Source of the DNA: Vulcanimicrobiia bacterium
GTDB taxonomy: Bacteria > Vulcanimicrobiota > Vulcanimicrobiia > Vulcanimicrobiales > Vulcanimicrobiaceae
Assembly: GCA_025934645.1 (NCBI GenBank)
Contig: JAICWY010000022.1
Location: forward strand, 1 to 32,578
Direction: 5' to 3'
DNA: 32,578 nucleotides
Made by a program: the position numbers and the translations under genes
Notes under the pieces: generated by a model
Seen by the model: the letters and a program-made list of their open reading frames with translations, nothing else
What the model was told of the DNA's origin: nothing
Databases searched by the model: none
Shown here: positions 19,674 to 29,845 of the stretch, piece by piece
Position numbering within the stretch: the first letter of the stretch is position 1
Layout: each line of letters starts with the position of its first letter

Positions 19674-19747
19674 AGGGTCTCCTTTTGCTAGCGCTCAGGA
19701 GACGTTTTCCCGGTCCGGTCAACGTGCTACGCCGGACGCCCGGTCGG

Positions 19748-21886
19748 CTATTTTACGACGACGCGAAACCACAGCGTCCCCGACGCACCGGACGCCAACT
19801 GAAACGAGGCGCCGCCGACGGTACAGGTAAAGGCCGTCGACGCTATCGCGTTGCCCGTGAACGTGGAACCGCTCGTCGAGTCGCCGAAGGACGTCGACCC
19901 GTCAGCACCGGCTACAAGCGCTTCCTTCAATCCATTCGTGTAGGTTGCCCAGTTGTTCGAGCCGGTGCCTCCGTTTTCGGCAATCACGAACGATCCGGCC
20001 TGCATTGAAGGCATCGCCGCACCGGACGCGGAGTTGCTGCCGACGACAATGTTTTTGTAATTGATCGCGTACAACAACACGCCGCCCGGGCACACGCCGC
20101 CGGCGTACGCCGGCGTCATTCCGGAAGGACAGCCCGTCGTCTGAACGGTGACGGTTTTCGACACAGCAATATAACCGCTATAGAGCTCGTTGTGGGTGGT
20201 ATTCGAGTTCGTTCCGTCGCTTGCCGTGATAACACTGTCATAGCGCGTAAGCGATTTCAAGCCGCTGGCCGGTGTAGTATACACGACCCAAAACGGAACA
20301 CTGTACGCCGCCTTATTTTGCTTCTGCGTGCATGTTGCAGTGGCTGTTTGCGTCGCCGCGCTGGTGTTCCAGGTGGTGGTGCTGCAGGCGCCCGTCGTCG
20401 TGCCGCCGCATAGAGGCGCGCCGGCCGAGTCCGGACATATCTGAGCAGTCCATCCGCTTGGCGCATTCACAGTTATGGTTAGGGTCCGCGCACTTCCCTG
20501 CGTGTTGTAGTAAAGAGCATTTTCCACGTTGAAGGTGACCGGCGCCGCCGAAACGGGCTGAGGGTCCGGGGTCGTGGCTGTCGCATTCGGCCCATTGTTG
20601 AGCGCGGTATTTGCTGCGAATGGGATGTTCGTCGCGTTGAAATCAGATTCGTTTGTAGAAGCAACTATACCGTCATAACTTCCGGAGTACTGCGCTCCTT
20701 TATCGGCATCCGCGGCAACATATGGTCCGATGAGCATGCCGGTTCCCGACGATTGCGTAATTGCCGTCGTGTCCGACGCCTGGCCATCGGGCGCCAGATT
20801 CGACGGCACGCCGCCGCCGGTGACCGAGGCCGAGTTCGTTACGCTCGTTTCCGTGCCGCTGACGGTAATATTGATCGTAAACGTCGCCGAAGCGTTCGGC
20901 GCGAGCGTCGTACCGGCGTTGCTCGTGCACGTTACGGTTTGCGACGTCGTGCACGTCCAGCCGCTCGCAGCCGTCACGGAATTTACCGTCAGACCGGTGG
21001 ATCCGGACGGCACAGCATCGGTGAGCGTCATCGTTCCGCTCGTCGTCTTGTTGCCGATGTTCGTGACCGTGAGGGTGTAGTTACCGGTAAGTCCCGCCGT
21101 CCACGAACCGCCGCTGTCATCGGTCTTCATCAGCTGCAGGTCGGACTGGAAAATACCCGCGAGATCGCCGACGCTCGCCGTGTCGTTAATGGTGTTGTTC
21201 GTGTTCGTGGCAGCCGCGGTCGTTTTGTCGATCAGATAGACTTTGGACGGGGTTGAGGAATCGGACCCGACGAGCGTATTGCCGGCGCCCAGTGCCAGCC
21301 CGGTGATGGTTCCCGTGCTGCTCACGGTGCCAATCGTCGTCAGCGCTCCGCCCATGCCCGCCGTTTTGTACAACGTGTTGCCGACGGCGATGTACCACGT
21401 GCCGTCCGTGTCGATGACGAAGTCACCGCCGCCGCTCGGCAGGCTCAACGTCGTGCCCGTGCTCGTCGCGGCGCCGGTCGTCAGATTGATCGTCCAGATC
21501 GTCGGATTGGCGTTCGTGTCCATCGCGTACAGCACGCCGCTCGTCTTGTCGAACGCAAGGCGCGGTAAATACGGAACGCCGGTTCCGGTCGTGCCCAAAA
21601 GTACGGGCGCGGCCGCAGGCGTCGACGGATCCCAGCGGTACACGTTGTTATTGCCGGTATTGCCGTCGATGAAAAAGATCATGCCGTCGCTCTGCCGCTG
21701 TGCGATGGCCGCGATCGACGTCATCGCCGTGCCGAAGGTGTACACCTTGCCCGCCGAGCCGCTGACGGGATTGATGCCCCAGATAGCGTTGATGGTCGGG
21801 CCATAAACAACGTATGCGAGCGCTCCGGAGCTTGCGGCGAAAAACATCGCGGCAAAAAGCGTCAAGGCGCGCAGCGCACGCATCAC
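19748..21886 (-). CDS. Secreted DUF11 protein with beta-propeller-like N-terminus (surface operon gene 5)
   Basis: A 712-residue exported protein. After a signal peptide (1-24, ending GALAY), residues about 26-250 contain repeated strand units with kinetic-propeller character (RQSDGMIFFIDGNTGNNNVY, LAFDKTSGVLYAMDT, DFVIDTDGTWYIAVG). A DUF11 domain follows at about 255-375 (LQLMKTDDSG, NYTLTVTNIGN, TLTDAVPSG). The last 330 residues form a module shared with the 845-residue protein of the same operon: GSYDGIVAS...ESDF, then LTRYDSVI, THNELYSGYIAVSK, TTGCPSGMTPAY and INYKNIV. The chain ends WFRVVVK. Start is GTG, overlapping the barrel gene stop by four bases. A surface adhesin or shell component is my inference. 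Confidence 0.85.
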   Translation of the reverse strand: MMRALRALTLFAAMFFAASSGALAYVVYGPTINAIWGINPVSGSAGKVYTFGTAMTSIAAIAQRQSDGMIFFIDGNTGNNNVYRWDPSTPAAAPVLLGTTGTGVPYLPRLAFDKTSGVLYAMDTNANPTIWTINLTTGAATSTGTTLSLPSGGGDFVIDTDGTWYIAVGNTLYKTAGMGGALTTIGTVSSTGTITGLALGAGNTLVGSDSSTPSKVYLIDKTTAAATNTNNTINDTASVGDLAGIFQSDLQLMKTDDSGGSWTAGLTGNYTLTVTNIGNKTTSGTMTLTDAVPSGSTGLTVNSVTAASGWTCTTSQTVTCTSNAGTTLAPNASATFTINITVSGTETSVTNSASVTGGGVPSNLAPDGQASDTTAITQSSGTGMLIGPYVAADADKGAQYSGSYDGIVASTNESDFNATNIPFAANTALNNGPNATATTPDPQPVSAAPVTFNVENALYYNTQGSARTLTITVNAPSGWTAQICPDSAGAPLCGGTTTGACSTTTWNTSAATQTATATCTQKQNKAAYSVPFWVVYTTPASGLKSLTRYDSVITASDGTNSNTTHNELYSGYIAVSKTVTVQTTGCPSGMTPAYAGGVCPGGVLLYAINYKNIVVGSNSASGAAMPSMQAGSFVIAENGGTGSNNWATYTNGLKEALVAGADGSTSFGDSTSGSTFTGNAIASTAFTCTVGGASFQLASGASGTLWFRVVVK

Positions 21887-24800
21887 GGCTGCTTACCCCA
21901 TCCGAAGAAACGGTCGATCAGCGATGTGACGGTGAGATAAACGCCTCTGCGTTGCGGCCGCCCCGTCAGCGTCGGATCGTCGCTTCCGGAAAAGCTGTAT
22001 CCCACCGCAATGCGCGCAGTCGTTCCGGCGGCATACCCCGATTCGACCGCGAAGTCAACGGATCGCGCGCCGTTCACCGGCACCGAGATCATACGCGCTT
22101 CCGTGCCGATATCGAATCGCGGTCCTAAGCCTTGCCGCGCGCGCAGCGACCACAGCGACGTATGCGCTTCATAGTAACCGTCACCGTCCAGTTTAAACGC
22201 AAACCGTCCCGCAACTTCGAGCGACTCCGTCGGCCGGAAAAGTTGCTCGAGGGAGACTACGTTCGAAACCTCCGCCGTGTTGAACCCGCCGTTGGATCGC
22301 TCGTAGGTGAAGAGCGAGACCAGACGGTCGTTCTGCGAGGGACGCAGCGCCAGCGTCGCTTTGTCATCGATCGAGAGCGCCGCCGGACTGTACGCGCGTT
22401 GCGCGAAGGCTACAATCGAGATGTCCGGCGAGATGCGGCCCGCAATGCCGGATGACAGTGTCGAACCGCCCGCAAAGCCGCTGCGCCCTTGATAGGCGAG
22501 CGACGCGCGTAGAGTTTGCGGATTCGCGTATGCCAGTGCGCCGCCCCAAGTCGTGAAGCCTTGGGCGCCTTGGCCGATGGCGTTGGCTGACTGCGCTATC
22601 AGGTTGCCGGCCAGATTTTTGAAAAATTTGAAACGCTCTTGCACGCCTAGCGCGCTGTAGATGTTGCGCGCATCGCCCGTACCACTGACGACGTAGTCGC
22701 TGCTAATCGTCGTCGCCGGCGAAAGCTCGCGCTCCATTCCGAGCTGCAGCGAATGCGTCGCGCCGGATCCGAGCGTAATTCCGCTCGCCGCGTTCGCGAA
22801 CGTCATCGCAGGCGCGGCGCTCCACAGCTCGCGCAGATAGACGCGGCCATGCCCCGGCATATCGTAGCCGAACTGCGCGAGCGTTTGCGATGGCTGCGTC
22901 GATCCCGCATCGCTTCCCGCAATGGTCTGATACTGTTCCAACGTCACGGATACGCGTTTGCTCGCCTTATATTCCATGCCCAAACGCGCTTGCGTTTGCG
23001 ATTGCGTTCCGACGAACGGTCCGGCCGATGGCGCCGGCGAGGGAAGCGCACCGCCGCTGCGCTGATCGTGACGTACGAGCCCCGCCAAGAACGAGAGTTG
23101 CTTGGAAGCGAACCAATGCACGAGGACGTTTTGGTTGCTCTGCGAGTCGTTCTGCCCAATGCCGTGATTGCGTTGCCCATCGGCGCTCAGCGTAACGGCG
23201 AAGCGCTGCGGCAGCGAACGCGTATACCCGACGTGGTACGCGAGTAAGCCCGGCGTCGACAACCCGCCGAACGGGTTCGAGAATCCGCCGCCGGTATCTT
23301 GAAAGCTCAGATCGACCTGGTTGCCGAGCGCGTGGGAACTCAGCAGGAACGAGATCGCATCGCCGCCGGCAGCGGTCGGGTACGGGTTGTTCGGATCCGG
23401 CATCGCACCATGCGCGCTCGCGTGAGAGAACGACCACGATCCGCCTTCCCATTGCCGCGTCAGCGCTTCCGACGAGAGCGCGAAGTTCCGCGTGCCCGTC
23501 GTATCGTTCACGTATCCGAGCTGCAGCGCAGTCTTTTTATCCGCAGTAAGCGCAATGCCCAGTCCGGCGCCCGTCGTCTGCGAGAGCACGCCGGGGCCTT
23601 GATACTGGTATTGCAGCAGGATCGTCTGCGGATTGAAGTTCTGATCGTATGGCAGCGGCACGTTGATGAACCGGAGCGTTCCGGTCGCGTAATCTATCGT
23701 ATAGTCGAGGTTTCGAGTCAGCGGCGTCTGCGAGATGATGGCGCCGGTCCGCCGGTCGAGCGCGACGAGCTGCACGTAATCGGACCCCACGACGATATTC
23801 GGGTGCAACGGCTGCATGAGAGCGCCCAGCCCTAGTACGGGCAGCGCTTGCGAGATGAACGCCGTGTCGTTGCGTGCGGTGAACCCGGTGAAACTTACGC
23901 GCTCGTTGCGATCGCCGAGCGTCACTTGCGCGCCGCTGAGCAGCTGATGGAACGAGCCCAGATCCGTGGAGCCGATAGCCGCATCGAACTGGCCCCACAT
24001 CAAACTATTTCGGCCGTTCTCGATGCGCGCGTAAAGCCGGTCGCGCGAGTGGAGCGGACTCGCGACGGAAGACGCGTCGCCGTACGTCAAATATGGACGT
24101 TCGTTCGGATCTTGCACGAACGCGCCGTACGAAGAAACGGGCGAGAGGCGGTTTTGCGATTCGTAGGCGAGCGTGAGCAGCGAATGTTTTCCCACTTGAC
24201 CGCTGGCGTACAGCGCGACGCGTTCGCGCCGGGACGCGCCCTCGTCGTAGCGCGCGTCGCCGTCGACGCCGCCCGGTACGGCGCCGGCGCCCGCGGAAAT
24301 CAATCCGGTAACGAACGGCTTGCGCACGTACGGTTCCAAGTAAAACGTTTTCCGGAGCCGGGCATCGCCCGCATCGATCTCTATCTCCAGCGGTCCGGCT
24401 AGCGTGCCGGGAATAATGCGGATCTCGGAATAGCCACCGGGCGCCAGCGTTTGTTCCACGTTTTGCGTTCCGCTAGCCGGACGCGGCGAAGGGAGGGGCG
24501 ATGCAGGCATGGGTTCATCAGTGGGCATCGCGCTGGGTGCATCCGGATTCGCGAAGGCGGCGTTTCCGCGTAAGATCGTTGCGGTAAGCCGAGCGCCCGC
24601 GATCGCGGGATGCGAGTATTGATCGCGAACCCACACGCGCATGATCGCCGGCGTCTTTCCGTCGGCGAGCAAAGGTGCGGCGAAATCCGCGTAGAGCGAT
24701 GCCGGCGCTCCCGGGCCAAACACCGTTTCCGTTACCGCCGCACCGCGCGCGTTGTCCGCGCCGAGCGGCACGATCGCCAGCGTATTGGGTCCCGGTTTCA

Positions 24801-25152
24801 GCGGAACCCCGTAGAAAAAATACTGCGTCTCTCCGGTCTTCACGTTGACCGTGCGCTTTCCGAGCTGTTTGTACGGAACGGTTTCCCCGTTGACCGAGAG
24901 TTCGATGCCCGCGCCTTTTATGGTGGACGCCGTAACGGTCGCCGCGCCGATAGCCGAAGCTTCGCCAGGCGCGGGAGAGACGAACGACGCGGATAGCGGG
25001 CCCGTGGCTGTGTACACGAGATGCGTCAGATCGGCGTACACGGGCGCGTTTGACTCCGCGCGCGTCGGAACGATCACGTTGGCGAAGAACGTCGCGGCGA
25101 TCAGCAGCAAACCGGTCGCGCGCATAATGTGCGCGGCGATAAAGCGGGTCAT
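21883..25152 (-). CDS. Predicted outer-membrane beta-barrel protein (surface operon gene 4)
   Basis: A 1089-residue exported protein. The signal peptide runs to about residue 32 (NVIVPTRAES). Residues 40-290 hold Ig-like beta domains (PGEASAIGAATVTASTIKGA, GPNTLAIVPLG, AIMRVWVRDQYSHPAI) with a Pro-rich linker containing SPLPSPRPAS. From about residue 305 to the end the pattern is alternating short amphipathic strands and polar turns, often with paired aromatics (LLTLAYESQNRLSPVSSYG, RLYARIENGRNSLMWGQF, LDYTIDYATGTLRFI, RVYLRELWSAAPAMTF, IAVGYSFSG), as expected for a large outer-membrane barrel. The chain ends LIDRFFGWGKQP. It overlaps both neighbours by four bases. I infer that it anchors or exports the DUF11 proteins encoded around it; no known secretion family is recognised. 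Confidence 0.75.
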   Translation of the reverse strand: MTRFIAAHIMRATGLLLIAATFFANVIVPTRAESNAPVYADLTHLVYTATGPLSASFVSPAPGEASAIGAATVTASTIKGAGIELSVNGETVPYKQLGKRTVNVKTGETQYFFYGVPLKPGPNTLAIVPLGADNARGAAVTETVFGPGAPASLYADFAAPLLADGKTPAIMRVWVRDQYSHPAIAGARLTATILRGNAAFANPDAPSAMPTDEPMPASPLPSPRPASGTQNVEQTLAPGGYSEIRIIPGTLAGPLEIEIDAGDARLRKTFYLEPYVRKPFVTGLISAGAGAVPGGVDGDARYDEGASRRERVALYASGQVGKHSLLTLAYESQNRLSPVSSYGAFVQDPNERPYLTYGDASSVASPLHSRDRLYARIENGRNSLMWGQFDAAIGSTDLGSFHQLLSGAQVTLGDRNERVSFTGFTARNDTAFISQALPVLGLGALMQPLHPNIVVGSDYVQLVALDRRTGAIISQTPLTRNLDYTIDYATGTLRFINVPLPYDQNFNPQTILLQYQYQGPGVLSQTTGAGLGIALTADKKTALQLGYVNDTTGTRNFALSSEALTRQWEGGSWSFSHASAHGAMPDPNNPYPTAAGGDAISFLLSSHALGNQVDLSFQDTGGGFSNPFGGLSTPGLLAYHVGYTRSLPQRFAVTLSADGQRNHGIGQNDSQSNQNVLVHWFASKQLSFLAGLVRHDQRSGGALPSPAPSAGPFVGTQSQTQARLGMEYKASKRVSVTLEQYQTIAGSDAGSTQPSQTLAQFGYDMPGHGRVYLRELWSAAPAMTFANAASGITLGSGATHSLQLGMERELSPATTISSDYVVSGTGDARNIYSALGVQERFKFFKNLAGNLIAQSANAIGQGAQGFTTWGGALAYANPQTLRASLAYQGRSGFAGGSTLSSGIAGRISPDISIVAFAQRAYSPAALSIDDKATLALRPSQNDRLVSLFTYERSNGGFNTAEVSNVVSLEQLFRPTESLEVAGRFAFKLDGDGYYEAHTSLWSLRARQGLGPRFDIGTEARMISVPVNGARSVDFAVESGYAAGTTARIAVGYSFSGSDDPTLTGRPQRRGVYLTVTSLIDRFFGWGKQP

Positions 25153-27347
25153 TTGCTTCCGCCTTGCAGCGCGAACTCGACGTCTTCCATCGTGCCGCCG
25201 TCGAGAATGCCGTGCAGCAGCCGCTGCGTCGCGCGCGTTGAGTTCATACGCGCACCGGCGAAAGCGTGCACGGTTGCCGGCAACGTGGCAGCATCCAAGC
25301 GAAGCACGTGCATGCCGGGACGCACGCTGGGAAACGAGAAGCGCCCGTCCGCGTCGGTGACGACGTAGCTGCCGTCTTCAAGATAGATGCGCACGCCGCC
25401 GACGCCGGAATCGCCGCGCGCAAAATGTCCGCTGCCCGCAGAGTCCACGAACACGCGTCCGGTGACGATCCGCCGATCGGTCAGCGCGCCGGCGATCACG
25501 GCAATCGAAGCGGATGCACTGCCGCTCAGCTTGGCGGTCGTTGACGGCAACTCGCCCGTTACCGTTGCGGTATTCGTCAGCGTCGTGCCCTCGGTGACCG
25601 ACGGGAATACAACTGTCGCATACGTCAGGGTGTGCGCGACGCCGGCAGCGAGTTGCGGCAACGTCCAGGTCAGCATCCGGCCTTCGACAAGCGGTTCCGA
25701 CGCTGCGCCGTCCATGCGTCCGGTCCCAGCGGCGTACACCATTCCCGGCGGTAGCGTGTCCACGACACTCGCCGCTGCCAGCTGTGAAGACGACGTATTG
25801 GTAAAACCGACGGTGTACACGACGCGATCGCCACCGGCCGCGGCTTGCCGGTCGGAGGTTTTCGTGACATCGATCGCCTTCGACGAGAACAGCGGCAGAT
25901 TTCCGAAAAGACCGAAAACATTCTGCAACTGCACGGCGCTGCCGGTGAGCGTGAATCCGCCCGCAGCCGCAAGCGGCTGGCCGTCCAACGAGCTCGCCTT
26001 GACGTCGTATAATTCGTTCTCCGCGCCGGGCGTGATGTCGAGCTGCACTTGCCGGTTGAGATATCCGGGCGCCGCGATCGTCAGGAAGAAGCGCGACCCG
26101 CCCGTTGCAATTTGATCGGGCTGCAGCGCGAAACCGTAAGCGCCGTCCGCCCCGGTGACAAACGGATTTTGCGTGGCCAATCCCTGTGCAGCCGCGGCAA
26201 CGCGGCGCGCCGAATTGGCCGACGCGCTTTCCAATTGCACGGGATTGTGCTGTGAATCGAGCAGCGCAATGACTGCGCCGCCGACCGGATGATGTTGGCC
26301 GCCGAAACCGTCAAAAACAATATTGGCTGTGCCCGCGAGCACGCTCGCCGGCGTCGTCTGCTGCGCCGGAATTCCGTCGGCCGCGATGCTCGCGATATTC
26401 ACGAACGACTCGCCGAGCACTTGTCCGGGCGGCACTGTAGCTTGAAAAGACACATCGAGCGATGCGCCCGCCGCAAGCGTACCGGCGTTCACGGTAATAG
26501 TTTGGCCCTGCACCGACGCGGCGGAGCCTGCCGCTTGACCGTCAACCTTCGCGCTGGAAGCGACGATCGCCATGCCGCTCGGAACGTTGTCGGTCACGAT
26601 AACGTTCTGCGCCGCCGATCCGCCGCTGTTCGAGGCTGAAATATCGAACGTAATCGTCGAGCCCGGCTCGCTTTGTACGACGGTGACTTTATTCGCGGTC
26701 TTTGTCACCTGCGTATTGGCGCCGCTCGGGCCGGTAAGCACGGGCGCCGCTCCGCCGACGATCCATTCGCGACCCGTATCGCTCTGCAGTCCGTTGACTG
26801 TTCCGCCGGCGGTAGTCTGCACCGTGACGTCGACCGGGACTTGCGCGCCGACGGTGAGTCCCGACGTAGAAACGGTGACGAGCAGTTTGGTGAAGCCGCC
26901 GGCGCCGACGGCCGGCGAGACCGCGCCGTTCATCGCGTCTTGCTTCGATCCGTCCGCGAGCATCCAGGACGCGGCGGTAATCTTCAACGCGCCCGCTGTG
27001 AGCGCAGTGACGCGATACGCATCCGAAATGTTGCTGCCGTTCGCGACGACGAAGATTCGCGCAGCCGACTGATTTACGGCGGCGGTATCGTTTTGCGCGT
27101 TCGCCTGCGCTTGTTTGGGTGAAACGCTAATCGCGCCGATCTCCGCGACCGTCGCGACCAGTACATTCGAAAGCGTGGAATAGCTCCGCCCGCGCGCATC
27201 CGAATAGGTTGCGGTGACGGAGTTGACGATGGTGGTCCCGCCCGATGAAGCTGCCTCGCCGCGCGGCCCTGCCAACAGGCAGAGCAGCACGGCGATGACT
27301 ACGGCGATTACTTCACGACGAGCGAGAACGTAATCGTACCTTTCCAA
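25149..27347 (-). CDS. Secreted protein with two DUF11 domains and SdrD_B-like end (surface operon gene 3)
   Basis: A 732-residue exported protein. After a signal segment (about 1-33), residues 37-72 read [20 protein letters not shown] and [11 protein letters not shown], a motif shared with the 845-residue neighbour. DUF11 domains lie at about 210-305 ([28 protein letters not shown]) and 490-590 ([30 protein letters not shown]). Between them is a carboxypeptidase-regulatory-like fold at about 345-440. Residues 630-690 form an SdrD_B-like domain ([31 protein letters not shown]). Start is probably TTG at 27347, inside the end of the upstream gene (40-base overlap); the next usable start, GTG at codon 20, would remove most of the signal. 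The C-terminus (FALQGGSK) differs from those of the other DUF11 proteins. Confidence 0.83.
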   Translation of the reverse strand: MERYDYVLARREVIAVVIAVLLCLLAGPRGEAASSGGTTIVNSVTATYSDARGRSYSTLSNVLVATVAEIGAISVSPKQAQANAQNDTAAVNQSAARIFVVANGSNISDAYRVTALTAGALKITAASWMLADGSKQDAMNGAVSPAVGAGGFTKLLVTVSTSGLTVGAQVPVDVTVQTTAGGTVNGLQSDTGREWIVGGAAPVLTGPSGANTQVTKTANKVTVVQSEPGSTITFDISASNSGGSAAQNVIVTDNVPSGMAIVASSAKVDGQAAGSAASVQGQTITVNAGTLAAGASLDVSFQATVPPGQVLGESFVNIASIAADGIPAQQTTPASVLAGTANIVFDGFGGQHHPVGGAVIALLDSQHNPVQLESASANSARRVAAAAQGLATQNPFVTGADGAYGFALQPDQIATGGSRFFLTIAAPGYLNRQVQLDITPGAENELYDVKASSLDGQPLAAAGGFTLTGSAVQLQNVFGLFGNLPLFSSKAIDVTKTSDRQAAAGGDRVVYTVGFTNTSSSQLAAASVVDTLPPGMVYAAGTGRMDGAASEPLVEGRMLTWTLPQLAAGVAHTLTYATVVFPSVTEGTTLTNTATVTGELPSTTAKLSGSASASIAVIAGALTDRRIVTGRVFVDSAGSGHFARGDSGVGGVRIYLEDGSYVVTDADGRFSFPSVRPGMHVLRLDAATLPATVHAFAGARMNSTRATQRLLHGILDGGTMEDVEFALQGGSK

Positions 27348-29845
27348 TCTTGCGTGCCCGAGGGCGAATTGTAGTTGCGTGGTACGAGTTGGAAACCGGT
27401 CCCACCCGGTGTCGCCGTAAAGGCGGTGGCGCCGGCACTAAACGTGCCTGAGTATGCCCCTGCAGGCGTGCCGGTAGCGTACTGGAACGCGGAACCGGCG
27501 CGCGTCGCCCCAGTGCTGTCGCTGTCCACCGGCTGGGACTGCAGACCGGTTGTGAAATAGCCCCAGTTGTTCTGCGTCGTCGTCGAGGACGAGCTGCTCA
27601 CCGTGCCGTTATTCGTGATGACCAGCACGTTGCCCGCGCCGGTATTGTTGACGCATTGGCTGAATGAAACGTTCGTGTCGCTCGTGCCCATCACCAAGTT
27701 GCGGTAGTCGATCGTGTAGGCGATCGAATCGCCCGTGCAGACCGTTCCGGCCACGTACGAAGGCGAGGTACCCGACGGGCAGTTGGTGGAAGTTATCGAC
27801 TGCGATTTGGTGAGTGCGATGTAGCTGGAGTACAGTTCGTTGTGCGTGTCGTTCATCTGCGTGGAATCTCCCACGCTCACCGCATGTACCAGCGAGTCGA
27901 AACGCGTGAAGTATTTCGTCGCCGCCGGCACAGTGTATCCGACGTAATACGTCAGCGTCGAGCCGGAGGTCACCGAAACGTTCGACGCGGTCGAACTTGC
28001 AGCGCCCGCGCTCGCTCCACCCAGCAGCGAACTGCACACGCTGTTCGAATACACGCCGACGCTCCACCCCGTCACTTGCGTGCCGCCCGCGCTGAAGCTC
28101 GCCGTATAGCTCTGCCCGCCGGTCGCCGGAATGGCGAACGCGGTCGGCGCGTACGCCGTGATGTTGTAGTTGTCGTCTTTGTTTCCGCTGTTTTTGACGG
28201 TGCCGGCGACGCAAACCGTCGCGCTGCCGGAGAGCGTTGCCGTCGTCGCCGGCGTGCCGGCGGTCGTACTCGTATTGGTAATCGAGTCAGCCGTGATGCC
28301 GAACGATGCAGCGGTAAAGTCCGCCGACGTGCTCGCGGCCACGTTGCCGTCGAACGAACCGCTCGATGCCGGTTGGCCCGACGGGCCGTTCAGCGCGCCG
28401 TATGCCGCGAGGGCCTGATCGCTGGTCTTGTCCGACGCACCGCTCGTGGACGTGAGCGTCGTGTTGTTGATGCCTTGACCGGCGGTCGTGAGCGGCGTGC
28501 TTGACGTAGAGTCCGCAGTACCGCCGGGAACGCCCGGAGAGAGAATGTGTTCGGTCGGCTGGTTGTCGCCGATCGCGCCATTCGCGATATTGGTCACTGA
28601 ACCGGCATTAGCGGCTCCGGAACCCGTGGGCTGGGCGACGACGAACGAGAACTGCACCGCAGCCGCGCTGGCGACGTTGCTGTTGCCCGGATTCGTCGCA
28701 TGGGCGGTGTCGGCGCACAGATCGTAACCGGTGGTGCCGCACGTTCCGCCGTGAATGAAGACGGCGATGTACGTTACCGTGCCGTCGGTCGGGAGATTGC
28801 CTGTGGCTTTGGTCCAGCCCGTCGTGCCGTTCGCGGACGTCGTGTAATACACGTCCAGGGTCGGCGAGCCGGTGGGATATCCGTACGTCGTGCTTGTCGA
28901 CGTGGTTACTGCGCCGCTGCTGCTCAAGTGCAACGGGCTGCCGCTAAAGACGGGAACTTTATCGGCGATCACAATGCCGGCCGCGCCTGCGCCCAGCAGC
29001 GTCTTCACCGATTGCAGATCTTTCGCCGCGAATGCGCCGCCGTTATGAGCGGAGATCGTGTACGTGATGTCGCCGCTGGTGCCGTTTTGGCTAGATGACT
29101 TGTACAGATCCAAACGCGCATCGGCTTGCACGGTATTGCTTACCGAAGCGCTCTGCGATGCGGAGGTTTCGGCCGGTGCCGAGCCCGTCGCGGCGTACAC
29201 GACCGTCGCACCAATCGACGATGTGACCGTATTGGACGAACCGGTGGCCGCGCCGCTGGAGAGCGTGTAGTAAACGTAGATCGTTACGCTCGAGCCGGAC
29301 GTGGTCAGCGGATTGGTATTCTGCAGCCAGTAGTTGAGCGAATTATTGTCGGACGTCGAACTGAGCGAGGTAAAGGAGTAGGTCGTCGAACCGACTTTCG
29401 CCGCATATTCGCACGGCGCCGATTGGGAGCCGACCGGCGTCGTACACGTCGTCGCGCCGTTGCCGAGCGTCGCAGAGGCGGCGTCCGTGCCGCCGATGGT
29501 CGCATCGCCGCCGAGTTGGAAGTAGCCGCTCGCGTTACCGGTATTTGCCAGCACGAACGAGTCGGTCACGGTTTGAGCCGGTGCATAATTCGTGCCGCTT
29601 CCGCCGGTGTTCGTGAGCGTAGGCGCGTTCTGTACCGTCGCGGTCACCGTGTTCGAAACGGTGCTGTATTGCGTCCCCGAGGCGTCTTTATACGTCGCCG
29701 AGGCACTGTTGGTGATCTGCGTGCCGGGTGCGTCGGCCGCCGAAACGAGGACCGCCGGCTGAAGCGCTACTTGGTTCGCCGCAAAAGCAAGCGCGAGAAC
29801 CCAAGCCGCGGCGCGCGCCGCGCGTTGCGTCGTGAAGTGCTTCAT
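27308..29845 (-). CDS. Large secreted DUF11-like protein (surface operon gene 2)
   Basis: An 845-residue exported protein rich in Ser, Thr, Gly and Ala. The signal peptide covers about residues 1-37 (ending VLVSAADA). Then come TQITNSASATYKDASGTQYS, matching the 732-residue neighbour, a weak DUF11-like region at about 235-305 (ARLDLYKSSSQNGTSGDITY), and a C-terminal module of about 350 residues shared with the 712-residue protein: GSFDGNVAASTSADF, YFTRFDSLVHAV, NDTHNELYSSYIALTK, TNCPSGTSPSY, YTIDYRNLV. The chain ends TITFSLVVK. Cysteine pairs recur in matching places in both proteins and may form disulfides. Start ATG overlaps the previous stop by four bases, with GAGGTG nine bases ahead. Confidence 0.85.
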   Translation of the reverse strand: MKHFTTQRAARAAAWVLALAFAANQVALQPAVLVSAADAPGTQITNSASATYKDASGTQYSTVSNTVTATVQNAPTLTNTGGSGTNYAPAQTVTDSFVLANTGNASGYFQLGGDATIGGTDAASATLGNGATTCTTPVGSQSAPCEYAAKVGSTTYSFTSLSSTSDNNSLNYWLQNTNPLTTSGSSVTIYVYYTLSSGAATGSSNTVTSSIGATVVYAATGSAPAETSASQSASVSNTVQADARLDLYKSSSQNGTSGDITYTISAHNGGAFAAKDLQSVKTLLGAGAAGIVIADKVPVFSGSPLHLSSSGAVTTSTSTTYGYPTGSPTLDVYYTTSANGTTGWTKATGNLPTDGTVTYIAVFIHGGTCGTTGYDLCADTAHATNPGNSNVASAAAVQFSFVVAQPTGSGAANAGSVTNIANGAIGDNQPTEHILSPGVPGGTADSTSSTPLTTAGQGINNTTLTSTSGASDKTSDQALAAYGALNGPSGQPASSGSFDGNVAASTSADFTAASFGITADSITNTSTTAGTPATTATLSGSATVCVAGTVKNSGNKDDNYNITAYAPTAFAIPATGGQSYTASFSAGGTQVTGWSVGVYSNSVCSSLLGGASAGAASSTASNVSVTSGSTLTYYVGYTVPAATKYFTRFDSLVHAVSVGDSTQMNDTHNELYSSYIALTKSQSITSTNCPSGTSPSYVAGTVCTGDSIAYTIDYRNLVMGTSDTNVSFSQCVNNTGAGNVLVITNNGTVSSSSSTTTQNNWGYFTTGLQSQPVDSDSTGATRAGSAFQYATGTPAGAYSGTFSAGATAFTATPGGTGFQLVPRNYNSPSGTQDWKGTITFSLVVK

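Noticed and set aside
19674-19747. Inverted repeat GTCCGG...CCGGAC between the surface operon and the CBS gene as a terminator
   Set aside because: Only six base pairs with a 13-base loop and no T tract on the minus strand.
27308-29845. The repetitive GTCG/GCCG-rich surface-operon DNA as a tandem repeat or CRISPR-like array
   Set aside because: The repetition comes from Ser/Thr/Gly/Ala-rich coding sequence; no exact repeat of constant length and spacing is present.
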